A DNA stretch of 64,000 nt from the NCBI RefSeq assembly GCF_003957515.1, contig NZ_RQXW01000007.1:124001-188000 (forward strand), written 5' to 3'. This document shows, piece after piece, positions 62,055-64,000 of the stretch. Position 1 is the first letter of the stretch; each line of letters starts with the position of its first letter. Made by a program: the position numbers and the translations under genes. The notes under the pieces were generated by a model that ran no database searches, had not been told where the DNA came from, and saw nothing but the letters and a program-made list of their open reading frames with translations. The stretch comes from Amphritea opalescens (GTDB lineage Bacteria > Pseudomonadota > Gammaproteobacteria > Pseudomonadales > Balneatricaceae).

Positions 62055-62405
62055 ATGCACTTCAAATTGTTGTTAGTATTTGTTGAAGATTCTAAAACCG
62101 AGCAGGTGATGAAAGCGGCCCGTGAAGCTGGGGCCACGGGGGCGACCGTCATCAACAAAGCGCGCGGTGAGGGCGTGAATAAAACGAAAACATTTCTCGG
62201 CTTATCGTTGGAGACCCCCCGTGATGTGGTGCTATTTATCGTTGAGGAACACCTAAGTCGCAAGATTTTAGAAACCATTGCGGTAGTGGCTGATTTTGAT
62301 GAAAAACCCAGTCAGGGGATCGCGATTCAGTTGGATATCGAAGATGCGGTAGGGGTCGCTCATCAGATTAAAACCCTGACCAATGTTGTTGAGGATGAGT
62401 TATGA
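62055..62405 (+). CDS. Divergent PII-like (GlnB superfamily) regulator
   Basis: A 116-residue protein with the ferredoxin-like PII fold (KLLLVFVEDSKTEQVMKAAREAGATGATVINKARG). It lacks the T-loop tyrosine region (RGAEY) that is uridylylated in GlnB/GlnK, and the usual B-loop lysine motif is replaced by KPSQGIAIQLDIEDAVGV. It is therefore a PII-like sensor of a different ligand, not the nitrogen regulator. PII-like proteins often sit beside the transporter they control (SbtB with SbtA, for example), so control of the DUF1538 pair is a strong contextual inference. Good GGACGGAAAG box. Confidence 0.82.
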   Translation: MHFKLLLVFVEDSKTEQVMKAAREAGATGATVINKARGEGVNKTKTFLGLSLETPRDVVLFIVEEHLSRKILETIAVVADFDEKPSQGIAIQLDIEDAVGVAHQIKTLTNVVEDEL

Positions 62406-62803
62406 AGGAACGTACGGTGGTTCGGGTAGAGGATGTTATGACGCATAACTTTGCCATGGTCGATGGTCTCATCACGATTAAAGATGCGATTCATATCTAC
62501 AAAGAGAGAAAGGTAGCGGCACTACTGGTGAACAAACGTTGTGACGATGATGAGTATGGCATTCTGTTGTTATCGGATATCGCTAAAAAGGTATTAGCCA
62601 AGGATAGAGCCCCCGCGCGCGTAAACGTGTATGAGGTGATGACTAAGCCGGTGATTGGTGTCGATCCGCAGATGGATGTGCGTTATTGTGCCCGTTTATT
62701 TGACAACTTTGGTCTGTCGATGGCACCGGTCGTGAGCTGTGGCGAGGTAAAAGGCTTGGTGGGTTATAACCAGATAGTCTTGGATGGCTTGCTTACCGAT
62801 TAA
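62402..62803 (+). CDS. CBS-pair protein of the DUF1538 operon
   Basis: Two CBS motifs fill the 133 residues (about 8-70, VEDVMTHNFAMVDGLITIKDAIHIYKERKVAALLV; and 78-130, VYEVMTKPVIGVDPQMDVRYCARLFDNFGLSMAPVV). They are expected to bind AMP/ATP or related nucleotides and so add an energy signal to the PII-like sensor encoded just upstream (ATGA overlap). Last gene of the four-gene operon. An inverted repeat AGCCAAT / ATTGGCT follows at about 62808-62833. Confidence 0.87.
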   Translation: MKERTVVRVEDVMTHNFAMVDGLITIKDAIHIYKERKVAALLVNKRCDDDEYGILLLSDIAKKVLAKDRAPARVNVYEVMTKPVIGVDPQMDVRYCARLFDNFGLSMAPVVSCGEVKGLVGYNQIVLDGLLTD

Positions 62804-62826
62804 CGGAGCAGCCAATGTGTTTTTGG

Positions 62827-63165
62827 CTATTGGCTGGCCGATGGGCTATGAGTCAGTAGTTGATCTAGGCTGTTAAAATAATCGATGAGTTTACTGCTTT
62901 TAATACCGCTGTTGACGACTGCTTCCTGCGCCATGGGCGCCATGTTGCTATTCGGTGGTAAGGGTTGATGCTGTTCGATCATCTGCTGTAAGCGCGGCAC
63001 CATGATCCATTGCACCCACTGCCAGAAGCTGAGGGTGTCAATGGCGAAGGGTTGAATGCTTTGCAGCGCTGACGCAGGCGGGGGTGTTGCGGACCAAACT
63101 GACCAGGCCCGCATCTCCGCTTCTATCTCTAACAATAGCTGCTGTAGCTCTGCATAGGCAGTCAT
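62827..63165 (-). CDS. yqcC: YqcC-family protein
   Basis: Small helical cytoplasmic protein of 112 residues, function unknown (tRNA- or pseudouridine-synthase-linked neighbourhoods in enterics). Matches: LLLEIEAEMRAWSVWSATPPP, then QPFAIDTLSFWQWVQWIMVPRLQQMIEQ and QPLPPNSNMAPMAQEA, all near consensus. ATG overlaps the DAHP synthase stop (TAATG), so the two are translationally coupled. Confidence 0.87.
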   Translation of the reverse strand: MTAYAELQQLLLEIEAEMRAWSVWSATPPPASALQSIQPFAIDTLSFWQWVQWIMVPRLQQMIEQHQPLPPNSNMAPMAQEAVVNSGIKSSKLIDYFNSLDQLLTHSPSASQ

Positions 63166-64000
63166 TACCGTTGGCGAGCCTGCTTGAGTGTATCGGCAAT
63201 CAGGAATGCCAGTTCCAGTGCCTGATCCGCATTCAAGCGGGGATCACAATGGGTGTGATAGCGATCACCTAAGCCCTCTTCGGTGATCTGGTAAGCGCCG
63301 CCCACACATTCGGTGACATTCTGACCGGTCATCTCAAAGTGAACACCACCGGCGTAAGTACCTTCTGCGCGGTGTACTTCAAAGAAGCCTTTAACCTCTT
63401 TAAGAATGTTATTCACGCTGCGGGTTTTGTAACCGCTGCTGGCTTTAACGGTATTACCGTGCATTGGGTCTGAACTCCAGACGACATTACGGCCTTCCTC
63501 TTTCACTTTACGCACTAGGGGAGGCAGTAGCTCGGTAATATTGTCGGCACCCATACGGCTAATGAGCGTTAAGCGGCCAGGGAGGTTGTTCGGGTTTAGC
63601 GCATCAATCAGGCGGATGAGTTCATCAGGCTTCATCGATGGGCCGACTTTAACGCCGATCGGGTTTTCAACACCGCGCAAGAATTCGATATGCGCGCCGT
63701 CTAGTTGACGCGTGCGATCACCAATCCAAAGCATATGCGCAGAGCAGTCGTACCAACGATCCGTCAGGCTGTCTTGACGGGTTAGCGCCTGTTCATAGTT
63801 GAGCAAAAGCGCCTCATGAGAAGTGTATACAGAGGTCTCTTTTAGCTGAGGGGCACTGGTGCTGCTGATGCCGCAGGCTTGCATAAAGGTCAGTGTGTCA
63901 TCAATTTGATTCGACAGGTGCTGGTATTTTTCCCGCAGCGGACTCTTTTGTACGAAGCCGAGGTTCCACTGATGTACTTTATGTAGATCGGCAAAGCCGC
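63165..64000 (-). CDS. Class II (plant-type) DAHP synthase, partial (N-terminus beyond window)
   Basis: 3-deoxy-7-phosphoheptulonate synthase, the first step of the shikimate pathway, condensing PEP and erythrose-4-phosphate. The visible C-terminal 277 residues show class II motifs: [13 protein letters not shown] at the edge, [60 protein letters not shown] and [15 protein letters not shown]. Class II enzymes are distinct from AroF/G/H of E. coli and also occur in phenazine clusters (PhzC). The frame continues upstream of the internal ATG at 63884 to the window end. It supplies chorismate, from which aryl starters of polyenes may derive. Confidence 0.92.
   Translation of the reverse strand, partial: GFADLHKVHQWNLGFVQKSPLREKYQHLSNQIDDTLTFMQACGISSTSAPQLKETSVYTSHEALLLNYEQALTRQDSLTDRWYDCSAHMLWIGDRTRQLDGAHIEFLRGVENPIGVKVGPSMKPDELIRLIDALNPNNLPGRLTLISRMGADNITELLPPLVRKVKEEGRNVVWSSDPMHGNTVKASSGYKTRSVNNILKEVKGFFEVHRAEGTYAGGVHFEMTGQNVTECVGGAYQITEEGLGDRYHTHCDPRLNADQALELAFLIADTLKQARQR

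Overview
This 64 kb window looks like a chromosomal segment of a marine gammaproteobacterium, probably from the Oceanospirillales/Oceanospirillaceae neighbourhood. The grounds are the housekeeping synteny (DegS-type protease, Nif3-like protein and ZapG; fxsA-groES-groEL), the many Pseudomonas/Marinobacter-like families, moderate base composition, and the lack of any insertion sequence, prophage, tRNA, rRNA or CRISPR that I could find. Both ends cut genes: a DegS/AlgW protease on the left and a class II DAHP synthase on the right.

Layout. 1-3.4 kb: envelope protease, Nif3-like protein, ZapG and a GntR/FCD regulator. 3.9-5.5 kb: a TsdB-TsdA pair of dihaem cytochromes c for thiosulfate to tetrathionate oxidation. 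5.9-10.3 kb: AcuI-type acrylyl-CoA reductase, an unusual soluble chemoreceptor carrying a solute-binding-protein domain, and NnrS. 10.4-14.6 kb: a vitamin B12 locus (btuF; btuB and a PduO-type adenosyltransferase behind a cobalamin riboswitch with a visible promoter) plus a small secreted protein with six mirrored cysteines. 14.7-20.5 kb: PPK2, PanE, YajQ, AmpG, an adenine-deaminase-type enzyme and an alpha/beta hydrolase.

20.6-36.5 kb: an aryl polyene (APE) biosynthesis locus. A Sfp-type phosphopantetheinyl transferase and an 'excinuclease-like' secreted protein are divergent from a tightly packed operon of about 14.6 kb. That operon encodes a KS-like chain-length factor, acyltransferase, two ACPs, a membrane protein, a fused AMP-ligase/dehydratase, glycosyltransferase, LpxL-like acyltransferase, thioesterase, LolA-like carrier, MMPL exporter, a halogenase-like flavoprotein, a DUF3261 lipoprotein, two ketosynthases, a dehydratase and a ketoreductase. 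In these pathways the enzymes build an aryl polyene on ACP, attach it to a lipid and export it to the outer membrane. No aryl-starter gene (ammonia lyase) or methyltransferase is present here.

36.6-50.8 kb: two lipoproteins, an SDR reductase, fxsA-groESL (with a sigma-32 promoter), a coiled-coil membrane protein, ThpR, TrhP, a UbiA-family prenyltransferase, class I fumarase, a flavodoxin and a phosphoethanolamine-transferase-like enzyme. 51-58.3 kb: a nucleotide-related operon (type 2 thymidine/AMP-phosphorylase-like enzyme, PRPP-synthetase paralogue, AlkB, NfsA), PurU, a CBS protein, and a DnaT-like plus lambda-P-like pair that may be a chromosomal helicase loader. 58.5-64 kb: a VOC protein, a DUF3549 protein, YqcC and DAHP synthase. 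Among these sits a four-gene operon of two DUF1538 membrane proteins, a divergent PII-like protein and a CBS-domain protein, which is the best candidate here for an undescribed regulated transport system.

All calls come from reading the sequence and from recalled family knowledge; no searches were run.
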